Shown: positions 27,255 through 35,382 of the stretch, one piece after another
Position numbering within the stretch: the first letter of the stretch is position 1
Layout of the letters: every line of letters starts with the position of its first letter
DNA from: Duganella sp. CF402
GTDB taxonomy: Bacteria > Pseudomonadota > Gammaproteobacteria > Burkholderiales > Burkholderiaceae_D
Reading direction: 5' to 3'
Length of the DNA stretch: 64,000 nucleotides
Assembly (NCBI RefSeq): GCF_900109645.1
Contig: NZ_FOBG01000001.1
Location: 124,001 to 188,000 of the forward strand
The notes under the pieces: model-generated
What the model was told of the DNA's origin: nothing
Database searches by the model: none
What the model saw: only the letters and a program-made list of their open reading frames with translations
Made by a program: the position numbers and the translations under genes

Positions 27255-28031
27255 GTGCAAATAAACAGTAAATTCGTTGTTTCGTGGTTTTTACGCCAAC
27301 TTCATCGGCCAAGTGGTCAGGAGGACCAAATTTCTAACAAATTGCTCAGTTTCGTGGAGGCAAGACTGTCTCCGGGCGGCGAATTCGGTTTGCATTTGAC
27401 CTTGGGGATGGCTTTGCTGCTGTTTTCGGGCTATGTATTCCATGAACTGGCCGAGGCGGTCATGGGGCAGGAGGCCATCACCGTGCTGGACGTGCAGGTG
27501 GCGCACTGGTTCAATGCCCATGCCGCCGAGCCGTTCACCGGGCTGATGCTTGGCGTCTCGGCCATGCATTCGGTGGCCGGCATGGTGCTGCTGTTCTGCG
27601 CGCTGGCGGCGTGGCTGTGGCGCGAACGGGCGTATTACTGGTTGTTGGCGCTGGTGTGCTCGGTGCCGGGCGGGATGCTGTTGAATGTGGTGCTCAAGCA
27701 CGTGTTCCAGCGCGCGCGGCCAGTGTTCGAGGATCCGTTGGTGACCCTGGCGACCTATAGCTTCCCCAGTGGCCATACAACGGCAGCCACTTGCTTCTAC
27801 GGCTTGCTGGCCAGTTATCTGGTGATGGCCCGCCCGGCGTGGAGTGTGCGCTTGGGAACAGTAGCGTTATGCGTGGCGATGGTATTGTTGGTGGCATTCA
27901 GCCGGGTCTACCTCGGCGCGCACTATGTCAGCGACGTGCTGGCCGCGATGGCGGAGAGCGTGGCTTGGCTGGCGGTGTGCATTACAGCCATCTCCACATT
28001 GCGCCGCAGGCGTGAAGCTAAAACGGTATAA
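27255..28031 (+). CDS. PAP2-family phosphatase (membrane)
   Basis: Up to 258 aa with six helices and the acid-phosphatase motifs KHVFQRARP, SFPSGHTT and SRVYLGAHYVSD. Family members dephosphorylate undecaprenyl-PP, phosphatidate or similar lipid phosphates. Annotated here from the GTG at 27255. However a perfect AGGAGG at 27319-27324 sits five bases before an ATT at 27330, and that residue is where homologues seem to begin, so ATT may be the real start. It leads a lipid-phosphate run with diacylglycerol kinase and metallophosphoesterase. Confidence 0.88.
   Translation: MQINSKFVVSWFLRQLHRPSGQEDQISNKLLSFVEARLSPGGEFGLHLTLGMALLLFSGYVFHELAEAVMGQEAITVLDVQVAHWFNAHAAEPFTGLMLGVSAMHSVAGMVLLFCALAAWLWRERAYYWLLALVCSVPGGMLLNVVLKHVFQRARPVFEDPLVTLATYSFPSGHTTAATCFYGLLASYLVMARPAWSVRLGTVALCVAMVLLVAFSRVYLGAHYVSDVLAAMAESVAWLAVCITAISTLRRRREAKTV
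27319..27332 (+). promoter_or_regulatory. Strong ribosome site before an ATT codon
   Basis: AGGAGG, five bases, then ATT in the PAP2 frame. No ATG, GTG or TTG is correctly placed for it. Confidence 0.5.
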
Positions 28032-28036
28032 ATCAT

Positions 28037-28930
28037 ATGGATCAAATCGTTGTCATCGTTAATGCGAAGGCGGGGCTTGGCTACTGTGGTGGCTGGGGCG
28101 CGGCGCTGGCCGAGAAGTTTGCCGCGCAAGGCGTGACGGTCGATATCACGCTGGCGCAAAGCGGCGAGGAGATGATCGCGCGGGCGCAGCGGGCCGTGGA
28201 GGAGGGCGCGACCACGGTGGTGGCAGGCGGCGGCGACGGTACCATCAATGCGGTGGCGTCGGTGCTGGCGGGCACGCCGGCGCGGCTGGGCGTGCTGCCA
28301 CTGGGGACGCTGAATCACTTCGCCAAGGATTTGAAGATTCCGCTGGAGCTGGATGAAGCCGTGGCGAATGTGGTGCAAGGCGTACCGGCCAAGGTGGATG
28401 TGGGCGAGGTGAATGGCCGCATCTTCCTCAATAATTCCAGCCTCGGCATCTATCCGGACATTGTGCGCGACCGCGAGCAGCAACAGCGTCACCTCGGACG
28501 CAGCAAGTGGCCGGCGTTCGGCTGGGCCTTGCTGACTGCCTTGCGGCGTTTTCCGTTTTTGAGTGTGCAGCTCAGGATCAATGGCGAGGAGCATTTGCGG
28601 CGCACGCCATTTGTCTTTATCGGCAACAACGAATACCTGCAAGGCCTGACGCTGGGCGCGCGGGAGCGGCTGGATACCGGCCAACTGTGCCTGTACGTGG
28701 CGCAGAAGCCGACCCGGCTCGGTCTGCTGCGCTACGCTGTGCATGCGCTGTTCGGCCGCCTGCAGGAGGCGCGCGATTTCGATGTGCTGTCGGCGCCATC
28801 GCTGACCATCGAGACCCGCCACCAGCGCATGCGTGTGGCCACCGACGGCGAAGTGACGCTGATGACGGCGCCACTGTGCTATCGTTCAAGGGCTGCGGCA
28901 TTGACGGTGATCGTGCCGCCTGCGGCCTAG
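28037..28930 (+). CDS. Diacylglycerol kinase-family lipid kinase
   Basis: 297 aa with the DAGK catalytic domain: nucleotide motif GGGDGTINAVAS (about 64-75) and PLGTLNHFAKDL (about 93-104), as in YegS/DgkB. Phosphorylates diacylglycerol, sphingoid or similar lipids, the reverse of the PAP2 step encoded just upstream (five bases between genes). Probably cytosolic and membrane-associated. Confidence 0.93.
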   Translation: MDQIVVIVNAKAGLGYCGGWGAALAEKFAAQGVTVDITLAQSGEEMIARAQRAVEEGATTVVAGGGDGTINAVASVLAGTPARLGVLPLGTLNHFAKDLKIPLELDEAVANVVQGVPAKVDVGEVNGRIFLNNSSLGIYPDIVRDREQQQRHLGRSKWPAFGWALLTALRRFPFLSVQLRINGEEHLRRTPFVFIGNNEYLQGLTLGARERLDTGQLCLYVAQKPTRLGLLRYAVHALFGRLQEARDFDVLSAPSLTIETRHQRMRVATDGEVTLMTAPLCYRSRAAALTVIVPPAA

Positions 28931-28939
28931 GAGGGGAGC

Positions 28940-29758
28940 ATGCGCACCATTGTCCATTTGTCGGATCTGCACTTTGGCCGGGTCGATCCGGACTTGCTGC
29001 GGCCTTTGCAGCAGCTGGTGACCAGGCTGGCGCCGGACGTGGTGGTGGTTTCCGGCGACCTGACCCAACGCGCCAAGACCGAGGAATTCAAAGCCGCGCG
29101 CGCCTGGCTGGACACCTTGCCGGGGCCGCAGATTGTGGTGCCGGGCAATCACGACATCCCGCTGTATAACGTCGCCAGCCGTTTTCTGGCGCCGCTGCGC
29201 AAGTACACGCGCTACGTCACGCTGGACCTGGCGCCGGAATATGCGGATGAGGAGATCGTCATCCTCGGCCTCAACACCGCGCGCTCGCTGACCTTCAAGG
29301 ATGGCCGCGTCAACAAGGAACAGCTGGCGCAGATGCGCCAGCGCATGCAGGCGGCGGGGCCGGATCACACGCGCATCATCGTCACCCACCATCCCTTCGA
29401 TTTGCCCGAGCATTCCGACCCGGATGATCTGGTCGACCGCGCGCCGATGGCGATGCAGGCGTTCGCCGAGTGCGGCGTGGACGTGCTGCTGGCGGGCCAT
29501 CTGCACACCAGCCATGCCAGCAACAGCGCGCAGCGTTACAAGATCAGCGGCTACGCGGCGCTGGTGGTGCAGGCAGGAACGGCCACTTCGACGCGGGGGC
29601 GTGGCGAATCTAATTCCTTCAATGTGCTGCGCGTGGCGCCGGACGATGTGCAGGTAGTGCGCTACAGCTGGATCGAAGGCACGGCCAGCTTCGAGCCGGT
29701 GCACACTGAATGCTTCCGCCGCAGCGGCGATGTGTGGTCATTGGCGGGGGAAGCCTGA
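28940..29758 (+). CDS. Calcineurin-like metallophosphoesterase
   Basis: 272 aa with all family motifs: SDLHFG (about 8-13), VSGDLTQRAK (about 38-47), GNHD (about 70-73), THHPF and GHLHTSH. Binuclear-metal phosphoesterase; substrate unknown. AGGAGGGGAG precedes the start nine bases after the kinase stop, so it is in the same operon. Lipid-phosphate esters are a natural guess from context. Confidence 0.92.
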   Translation: MRTIVHLSDLHFGRVDPDLLRPLQQLVTRLAPDVVVVSGDLTQRAKTEEFKAARAWLDTLPGPQIVVPGNHDIPLYNVASRFLAPLRKYTRYVTLDLAPEYADEEIVILGLNTARSLTFKDGRVNKEQLAQMRQRMQAAGPDHTRIIVTHHPFDLPEHSDPDDLVDRAPMAMQAFAECGVDVLLAGHLHTSHASNSAQRYKISGYAALVVQAGTATSTRGRGESNSFNVLRVAPDDVQVVRYSWIEGTASFEPVHTECFRRSGDVWSLAGEA

Positions 29759-29763
29759 CTTTC

Positions 29764-31086
29764 TTATAGCCAGTAGTTCATGAAGCGTGCTGCCCATTCC
29801 TTCATGCGCTGCACCATCGAGCGGTCGCGCCATAGTTCCAGTGTGATCTGGTTGGAGTCGCGCATGTCTTCCTGGAAGGCTTTCTCCATCTCGGTGCCGA
29901 AGGCCGTGCCCATGACGATCACGTTGACCTCACTGTTGTGCAGGAAACTGCGCATGTCGATATTGGTCGAGCCCACCGTCGACCAGGTGCCGTCGATGAC
30001 GGCGGTCTTGGCGTGTAGTACCGCCAGTTTGAGCTGGTAGATTTTCACGCCGGCAGCCAGCAGGTCGTCGTAGAAAGCGTGGCCGGCGTAGAACACCAGT
30101 CCGCTGTCCGACACGCCCGGCAGCACGATCTTCACATCCACGCCGCGCTTGGCCGCTGCGATCAGCGCGTCCACCGTTTGCCGGTCCGGCACGAAGTAGG
30201 CCGAGGTGATGTGGATGGATTTCTTCGCTTCCTGGATCGCCAGCGCGTAGGCCTTGTAGATTTCAAACTCGCCGCCCGGCTCGCTGCCCAGCACGCGCAC
30301 CGCCTTGTCGCCGGCCACCACCAGCGGCGGGAAGTAATCGGCATCCGGCAATTCTTCCTTGCCCTGCGAGGTCCACTGGCGCATGAACAGCCATTGCATC
30401 GAACGCACTGCCGGGCCTTCGATCTTGAGATGGGTGTCGCGCCAGCCCACTTGCGATTTGTCGGTCGGCCGCGAGGCGGAGCGGAACAGCGAACTTTTCG
30501 CATAGGTAGCGCTGATGTTGATGCCGCCGGTGAAACCCACCTTGCCATCGACGATCAGCATCTTGCGATGGTCGCGGTTGTTCAGCTTCCAGCCCTCGCC
30601 GCTGGCCTTGGCCGGGTTGACCGGATTGAATTCGATCAGGTGGATGCCTGCATCACGCATGCGCTTGAAGAATTCGGCCGGCACGCCGATGGTGCCGACG
30701 CTGTCGTACAGGATATTGACGGTCACACCTTGCCGCTGTTTTTCGATCAGCGCATCGGCGAATTTCAGACCCAGCTCGTCCTGGTCGAAGATATAGGTTT
30801 CAAGGTTGATGTGGTTGCGCGCGGCGGTGATCGCCTTCAGCATTTCCGACATGGTCTGCGGGCCGTCGAACAGCAGCGTGCATTTGTTGCCGGCGATGAG
30901 AGGCTCGCCGGTGGCCGCTTCTTCCAGTGCTGCTTGCGGCCAGCGCTTGGCCAGCTTGCTCATGGTGGCGGCCGGCGCTACCCGGTCGCCCAGATCCTGC
31001 ACATCGGGCAGCGATGCGCATGCGCCCAGCAAACCCCAGCACATCATCAGCATCGGGAGCCAGTGGTGCATGCGCAGCGATTTCAT
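29764..31086 (-). CDS. Phospholipase D / cardiolipin synthase-like lipoprotein
   Basis: 440 aa. Lipoprotein signal with lipobox LGAC at about 20-23, so it is membrane-anchored in the periplasm. Two PLD motifs: HRKMLIVDGKVGFTGG (about 187-202) and HAKTAVIDGTWSTVGSTN (about 356-373). Transfers or hydrolyses phosphatidyl groups, most like ClsB/ClsC cardiolipin synthases. Its ATG overlaps the stop of the upstream 'recombinase' gene, so the pair is translated together. Confidence 0.92.
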   Translation of the reverse strand: MKSLRMHHWLPMLMMCWGLLGACASLPDVQDLGDRVAPAATMSKLAKRWPQAALEEAATGEPLIAGNKCTLLFDGPQTMSEMLKAITAARNHINLETYIFDQDELGLKFADALIEKQRQGVTVNILYDSVGTIGVPAEFFKRMRDAGIHLIEFNPVNPAKASGEGWKLNNRDHRKMLIVDGKVGFTGGINISATYAKSSLFRSASRPTDKSQVGWRDTHLKIEGPAVRSMQWLFMRQWTSQGKEELPDADYFPPLVVAGDKAVRVLGSEPGGEFEIYKAYALAIQEAKKSIHITSAYFVPDRQTVDALIAAAKRGVDVKIVLPGVSDSGLVFYAGHAFYDDLLAAGVKIYQLKLAVLHAKTAVIDGTWSTVGSTNIDMRSFLHNSEVNVIVMGTAFGTEMEKAFQEDMRDSNQITLELWRDRSMVQRMKEWAARFMNYWL

Positions 31087-33050
31087 GTGTGTTCTTCCTT
31101 TGATCCAAAGAAGAAGCCGACCGGGGCCTCACGGAAGCGACGCCCCAGCGCCTTCAGCAATTGCCAGCCGTGCTTGAAGTGCACCTGGCGCGAACGCAGC
31201 GCCACCCACAGCGCCAACCCGAAACTGACCAGCAGGTTGACCGTACCGATGGACAAGAAACCTGCCACCGAGGTCACAACCAGTTCCCAGCTGACATTGT
31301 GATCGAGTCCAACAATTGCTGTCGCAAAGTTGGCGGAGGAGAACGTCACGTGCCGGATATCCAGCGGAATGCCCAGCACGAAGCCGATAAACGGCATCAC
31401 GCCCAGCAGGATGCCGAAGAAGAAATTCCCCATCAGCCCGCCGAGGTTGTTTTCCATGTAGACGCCGAGGCGCTCGGTGCGCTCAACGCCCAGCAGCCAG
31501 CGCAGGCCGCGCAACTGCGCGATGCGCTGCGCCCAGCGTGTGTACAGCGCCTTGTTGTCGTAGTAGCCCGAAATCAGGCCGGCCACGAACAGGCAGACGC
31601 CGGCAATCGCCGCGTAGATCAGCGTCGGCGCGTGGATCGGATCGATATCGTGCAGCAGGTGCATGGCTTTTTCCGGCGACACCAGATGATGGCCGGTGAT
31701 CAGCGGCCACGCGATCGCAATCGCGTAGGCGGTCGGGATGGCCACGGCCAGGTTGCCCAGCACCGCCATGTTCTGGGTGCGGATCACCTTGGCGCACAGC
31801 TCGGCCATGCTGTCCAGATCGATGTTGCGGCCGTCCTTGGACTGCAGGCCGGTGGCGATGCGCGAGGCTGTCATGGCCGGCTGCTTGGTCGCCACCGTGA
31901 AATGCAGCAGGTGGATGAACATGAAGCCCAGCGAGTAGTTCATGCTGAACAGGAAGGCTTCCACCAGCGGCGCAGCACGCAGGTAGGACATCAGGATCTT
32001 GAACAGCGCCATGAAGCCGATCACCAGCCCGGCGCCGGCCGAGGACACGAACATGGCGCCCAGCTGCTGGCGGTTGTCGGCCACGTAGTGCTCGCCGGTG
32101 TGGCTGGCGTTTTCGGTGACGTTGCGCGCCAGCAGGTCGATGTTATCGCGCAGCAGGTCGCGCACCATGTATTTGTTGTTGTGCGCTTCGACCAGTTCCT
32201 GCCACAGCGCCACGGCGGCGTTGCGGCGTTCGCCGTCGTGCTGCTCGTCGACCAGGAACAGCAGCTTGCGCATGCGGTCCAGGCTCTGCGTCAGCGATAC
32301 CAGCAGGTAGGTGAGGGCGATGCTGGTGCCCTGGCTCAGGGCTTTCTTGCGGATCTTGGCGATCACCGCGTCGCACTGGTCGAGCATGACCAGCAGGTGG
32401 CGCGTGTCTTCAAGCTCGACTGCTTCGCCGGCCAGCTTGCGCTGGTAGCCGTCGAGATAGGCGTTGACCTCGAAGTTCTGCACCATGAACGGTGATTCGT
32501 AGGTCTCCATCTCGGTATGGAAATTGGTCAGGCGCGGCTCCAGGCCGATGGCGCACACGCGGTAGGACAGGGTGCGGATCGCATCGAGCAGGCCGGGCAG
32601 CATCAGGTGGCCTTCGGCCGGTGCGGCCTGCCGCACCACGTCCAGCAGGGCCAGCCAGTCTTCGGCCGGCACGGCGGCGATCCACAGGTAATCGGTGCGC
32701 TTGTAGACGATCTGGTCCAGCGCTTCGCTCAGGTAGTCGTTGCCCAGCGCCGGCGGCAGGATGCGGTAGGCGATGCGGGTTTTCAGTTCGGTGAAGAAGC
32801 CGTCGTTGGACAGCACGCCGATCTCGGTGTACAGGCTGGCATGGCGGCGCGTGGCGATCAGGTTGCGTGCGTACAGGTGCAGCGCCAGCGCATGCTGCGG
32901 ATTGCCTTTCAACAGCTGGCACAGCGTGCGTACATTGGCGATGGCCCGCGCGCCATCGCTGGCGCGGCGGGGACGTAAGGTGTCGAACAGCTCGACCATC
33001 GGGCCGATATCGCTATTGTCCGGCGTGATTTTTTCGAGGATCTCTAGCAT
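31083..33050 (-). CDS. 'Site-specific recombinase' family membrane protein (SpecificRecomb)
   Basis: 655 aa. The first 300 residues are helical and soluble, and the C-terminal half has about six transmembrane helices (around 335-385, 420-450, 470-495, 555-625). It matches the Pfam SpecificRecomb family, a name from an old Neisseria Gcr report. No Tyr/Ser recombinase active site is visible. The overlap with a phospholipase D gene and an envelope-type promoter fit a membrane role better. TATACT ends six bases before this ATG and there is no ribosome site, so the mRNA is probably leaderless. Confidence 0.88.
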   Translation of the reverse strand: MLEILEKITPDNSDIGPMVELFDTLRPRRASDGARAIANVRTLCQLLKGNPQHALALHLYARNLIATRRHASLYTEIGVLSNDGFFTELKTRIAYRILPPALGNDYLSEALDQIVYKRTDYLWIAAVPAEDWLALLDVVRQAAPAEGHLMLPGLLDAIRTLSYRVCAIGLEPRLTNFHTEMETYESPFMVQNFEVNAYLDGYQRKLAGEAVELEDTRHLLVMLDQCDAVIAKIRKKALSQGTSIALTYLLVSLTQSLDRMRKLLFLVDEQHDGERRNAAVALWQELVEAHNNKYMVRDLLRDNIDLLARNVTENASHTGEHYVADNRQQLGAMFVSSAGAGLVIGFMALFKILMSYLRAAPLVEAFLFSMNYSLGFMFIHLLHFTVATKQPAMTASRIATGLQSKDGRNIDLDSMAELCAKVIRTQNMAVLGNLAVAIPTAYAIAIAWPLITGHHLVSPEKAMHLLHDIDPIHAPTLIYAAIAGVCLFVAGLISGYYDNKALYTRWAQRIAQLRGLRWLLGVERTERLGVYMENNLGGLMGNFFFGILLGVMPFIGFVLGIPLDIRHVTFSSANFATAIVGLDHNVSWELVVTSVAGFLSIGTVNLLVSFGLALWVALRSRQVHFKHGWQLLKALGRRFREAPVGFFFGSKEEHT

Positions 33051-33056
33051 CGCGCC

Positions 33057-33099
33057 AGTATACCGGCGGCATTTGCGCCTGTATGTACGCTGGCGAACA
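33057..33099 (-). promoter_or_regulatory. Class II Crp/Fnr-type promoter A (recombinase-PLD operon)
   Basis: On the minus strand: TGTTCG-CCAG-CGTACA, 21 bases, TATACT, six bases, ATG. One half-site mismatch. The predicted transcription start is the A of the ATG. Confidence 0.65.
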
Positions 33100-33107
33100 T
33101 AGTTTCC

Positions 33108-33641
33108 TTACTGCACTTTTGCAGGGCAAGTCGCGCTCAGCCAGCGTCCGCTTGACTCCACGTTGGCGCTGCGCGGACCGGCGCCGGTATTGTTGGTGAC
33201 CTGCATGGTCATGCTGTAGGCGCTGTCGCCGTTGAAACGGATCTGGCCGTTGCCGCTGGAAGCCGGGTCGGTGCAGGTGTAGGAGACGTTCATGCCGCCC
33301 GCCACTGGTTCCTGCTTCGAGGTGCATTTGCCTTTCTGGTTCATCGGCAATTCCTTGCGCGAGGCCATTTCCGGCGTGACGCAGGCGGTCAGCGTGATGG
33401 CGCCGTCGCTGCCGGCCTTGGGCATGGAGATGCCGTTCTTGGCCATCATCGCCTCCACCTGCGCGCGCTGCTCGGGCGGCATGGCGGCAAACTGCGCGGC
33501 GGCGGCGCTCATGGCCTGGTCTTGCTGGGCGTTGCCGGTCTTGACCTTGCTGGTGATTTCCCACAGGCCGGGCTTGATGCTGTTTTGCGCAGAGGCTTGA
33601 GCCGCAGCCAATATTGCCAAGGTAAGCATGAGACGTTTCAT
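33108..33641 (-). CDS. DUF3617 periplasmic protein
   Basis: 177 aa with a signal peptide (MKRLMLTLAILAAAQASA) and the DUF3617 opening IKPGLWEITSKVKTG. Four Cys (about 97-167) probably form disulphides. Function unknown; widespread in beta- and gammaproteobacteria. Confidence 0.88.
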   Translation of the reverse strand: MKRLMLTLAILAAAQASAQNSIKPGLWEITSKVKTGNAQQDQAMSAAAAQFAAMPPEQRAQVEAMMAKNGISMPKAGSDGAITLTACVTPEMASRKELPMNQKGKCTSKQEPVAGGMNVSYTCTDPASSGNGQIRFNGDSAYSMTMQVTNNTGAGPRSANVESSGRWLSATCPAKVQ

Positions 33642-33671
33642 AGGTCCTCCCGAAAACGCCTAGCATAAACG

Positions 33672-33701
33672 AAAACGGCGCCCCGAAGTTGGGGCGCCGT
33701 T
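33672..33701 (-). terminator. Terminator of the small membrane protein gene
   Basis: Perfect 11-bp stem AACGGCGCCCC/GGGGCGCCGTT with six-base loop, then TTTTCG on the minus strand. Confidence 0.85.
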
Positions 33702-33721
33702 CTGTCCGCTGGCGGAGAGCG

Positions 33722-33868
33722 CTACACGCCGCGTCCGCTAATCAGGCGCAGCAGCACGGCAATGACGGCGATCACCAGCAGGATGTGGATGAAGCCGCCG
33801 AGGGTGTACGACGTGACCAGGCCCAGCAGCCACAGGATGATCAGGACAACAGCGATGGTGTATAGCAT
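33722..33868 (-). CDS. lmo0937-family two-helix membrane protein
   Basis: 48 aa, two transmembrane helices joined by TSYTLGGFIH, ending LRLISGRGV. This fits the lmo0937/YqaE-like small membrane family, often induced by envelope or osmotic stress. GAGGAG lies six bases before the ATG. It is transcribed from promoter B and ends at a strong terminator. Confidence 0.88.
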   Translation of the reverse strand: MLYTIAVVLIILWLLGLVTSYTLGGFIHILLVIAVIAVLLRLISGRGV

Positions 33869-33896
33869 AATTATCTCCTCGGGTTGTGTTGCATTG

Positions 33897-33939
33897 ATTA
33901 TCTGTGCTGGCCGTCGCCGATTCTGTACGGTGACGTACC
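33897..33939 (-). promoter_or_regulatory. Class II Crp/Fnr-type promoter B (lmo0937 gene)
   Basis: Minus strand: GGTACG-TCAC-CGTACA, 21 bases, GATAAT. The predicted leader is about 22 bases, with GAGGAG in it. Confidence 0.7.
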
Positions 33940-33946
33940 TAGCGTG

Positions 33947-34513
33947 TTAGTCCATCGAGCGCAGCTGGCCGTTGACCACGCGCACCGAATCACCCGAGCG
34001 CCACGCTGGCTGCTGCGAGTTATGGAAGGTGCGCTTGGTGCCGTTGTCCATGCGGACCACGACGTCCCAGCTGTGGGTGGTTTTCATATTGCCTTCGATC
34101 TGGTTACCGGCCACCGCGCCGCCGACTGCGCCAGCCACGGTTGCCAGCTGACGGCCGTGGCCGCTGCCGACCTGGTTGCCCAGCAGGCCGCCCAGCACCG
34201 CGCCGCCGACCGCGCCGACTCCGCTGCCTTTCGGACGGTGCTCAATCGCACGCACGGATTCCACCACGCCGCAGTTGGCGCATGGCGCCTGGCGGGCTTC
34301 CTGCTCCGGCAGCGGGGCCGGGCCTTGTTGCGGCGCTTGCGCCAGCGACTGTTCCGGTGCTGGCGGCATGCCGCTCACTTGCGTCGGCACGGTGGCGCTG
34401 GAAGTCGGCAGCCAGCCCAGAATGGCCGCGCTGCCGACACCGCAGAAGAGCACCACCGCAACGGCGGCGATGACCATGATCGGATGGGTGGCTGGTTTGT
34501 TTTGGGTGTCCAT
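33947..34513 (-). CDS. Glycine-zipper 2TM protein (SlyB-like)
   Basis: 188 aa: N-terminal helix (about 13-33), Pro/Gln-rich linker, a glycine zipper (GVGAVGGAVLGGLLGNQVG, about 97-115, then AVGGAVAGNQ), and a C-terminal strand region ending VRVVNGQL. Envelope protein; SlyB-type proteins respond to outer-membrane stress. Divergent from the Crp/Fnr gene across promoter C. Confidence 0.88.
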   Translation of the reverse strand: MDTQNKPATHPIMVIAAVAVVLFCGVGSAAILGWLPTSSATVPTQVSGMPPAPEQSLAQAPQQGPAPLPEQEARQAPCANCGVVESVRAIEHRPKGSGVGAVGGAVLGGLLGNQVGSGHGRQLATVAGAVGGAVAGNQIEGNMKTTHSWDVVVRMDNGTKRTFHNSQQPAWRSGDSVRVVNGQLRSMD

Positions 34514-34545
34514 GAGGATGTCCTTTGTTTTTAGTTGAGGATAAT

Positions 34546-34588
34546 ATTTTCCTCAAGGACATCTAATTCTTCCGTGCGTCAGCGTACA
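34546..34588 (-). promoter_or_regulatory. Promoter C, leftward face (glycine-zipper gene)
   Basis: The repeat at 34573-34588 read leftward is followed after 21 bases by GAAAAT (four of six -10 matches). Supports bidirectional activation; weaker than the rightward face. Confidence 0.45.
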
Positions 34589-34615
34589 TACGGCATAAAT
34601 TATTGCCGTTAATCT
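34573..34615 (+). promoter_or_regulatory. Class II Crp/Fnr-type promoter C (crp/fnr autoregulation)
   Basis: CGTGCG-TCAG-CGTACA, 21 bases, TAATCT, then six bases to the ATG of the Crp/Fnr gene. Same 33-base distance from repeat to ATG as promoter A. Confidence 0.65.
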
Positions 34616-34621
34616 GCGGCC

Positions 34622-35341
34622 ATGCTTACCTCGACCTCCACTTCCATCGATGACGACCGCGCGCCGCTCCGGCTGGCGAACAACCGCCTGCTGGCGAGCT
34701 TGCCGGACGACGACCAGCTCCAGCTGGCCGAAAAGTGCGAGACGGTGCGGGTGGAAAACGGCCAGGTGTTGTCGGAGCCGGGGCAGGCGATGCAGTATGT
34801 GTACTTTCCTATTGATTGCCTGATCTCGCTGCTGGGCGTGGCGCAAGGGCGCATGACGCTGGAAGTTGGCCTGCTGGGCCGCGAAGGCATGCTGGGCGCC
34901 TCGCTGGCGCAGGGCGCGGCGATGGCGCAGGTGCGCGCGGTGGTGCAGCGTTCCGGCCGCGCCTACCGCATGGCCGCCGCCGATTTCATCGCCGAGTTCG
35001 AGCGCATGGAATCGCTGCAGCACCTGCTGCACCGCTACACCGGTGTACAACTGGCGCAAGCGATCCAGATTGCCGTATGCAGCCGCTTCCACGTGCTGGA
35101 AGCGCGGCTGGCGCGTTCGCTGCTCATCACGCGCGACCGCCTGCAATCGGACAAATTCCACCTGACCCACGAATTCCTGGCCCATGCGCTGGGCGTGCGG
35201 CGCGTCGGCGTGACCAAGGCCGCCAGCGCCTTGCAACAGCAAAAGCTGATCAGCTACAGCCGCGGCAATATCGAGATCCTCGACGCCGCCGGGCTGGAAG
35301 CGGCGTCCTGCCATTGCTACGATCTGTTCAAGGAAAAATAA
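34622..35341 (+). CDS. Crp/Fnr-family transcriptional regulator
   Basis: 239 aa: cyclic-nucleotide-binding-like beta roll (about 25-130), dimer helix (about 133-165), winged helix-turn-helix (about 178-222). No N-terminal Fnr Cys cluster and no canonical cAMP cassette, so the signal is unknown. The recognition helix (GVRRVGVTKA) lacks the Glu that Crp and Fnr use to read TGTGA/TTGAT, consistent with another target sequence. I propose it binds nGTrCG-N4-CGyACn, nine copies of which lie at nearby promoters including its own. No ribosome site precedes the ATG, and the predicted transcription start coincides with it. Confidence 0.9.
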   Translation: MLTSTSTSIDDDRAPLRLANNRLLASLPDDDQLQLAEKCETVRVENGQVLSEPGQAMQYVYFPIDCLISLLGVAQGRMTLEVGLLGREGMLGASLAQGAAMAQVRAVVQRSGRAYRMAAADFIAEFERMESLQHLLHRYTGVQLAQAIQIAVCSRFHVLEARLARSLLITRDRLQSDKFHLTHEFLAHALGVRRVGVTKAASALQQQKLISYSRGNIEILDAAGLEAASCHCYDLFKEK

Positions 35342-35362
35342 AAACGGACCCGCAGGTCCGTT
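35334..35362 (-). terminator. Terminator of the OsmB-like gene
   Basis: Stem AACGGACC/GGTCCGTT with CGCA loop, then TTTTTATTTTT on the minus strand. It overlaps the crp/fnr stop and may stop that transcript too, though no T run follows on the plus strand. Confidence 0.75.
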
Positions 35363-35382
35363 GAAGATGGGACTGTCGGCTT

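Noticed and set aside
31083..33050. 'Site-specific recombinase' as sign of a mobile element
   Set aside because: A membrane protein of the SpecificRecomb family without integrase motifs, repeats or attachment sites around it.
34546..34588. Leftward promoter at site C counted as a tenth independent promoter
   Set aside because: It shares the repeat with the crp/fnr promoter and has only a 4/6 hexamer, so I list it but do not count it.
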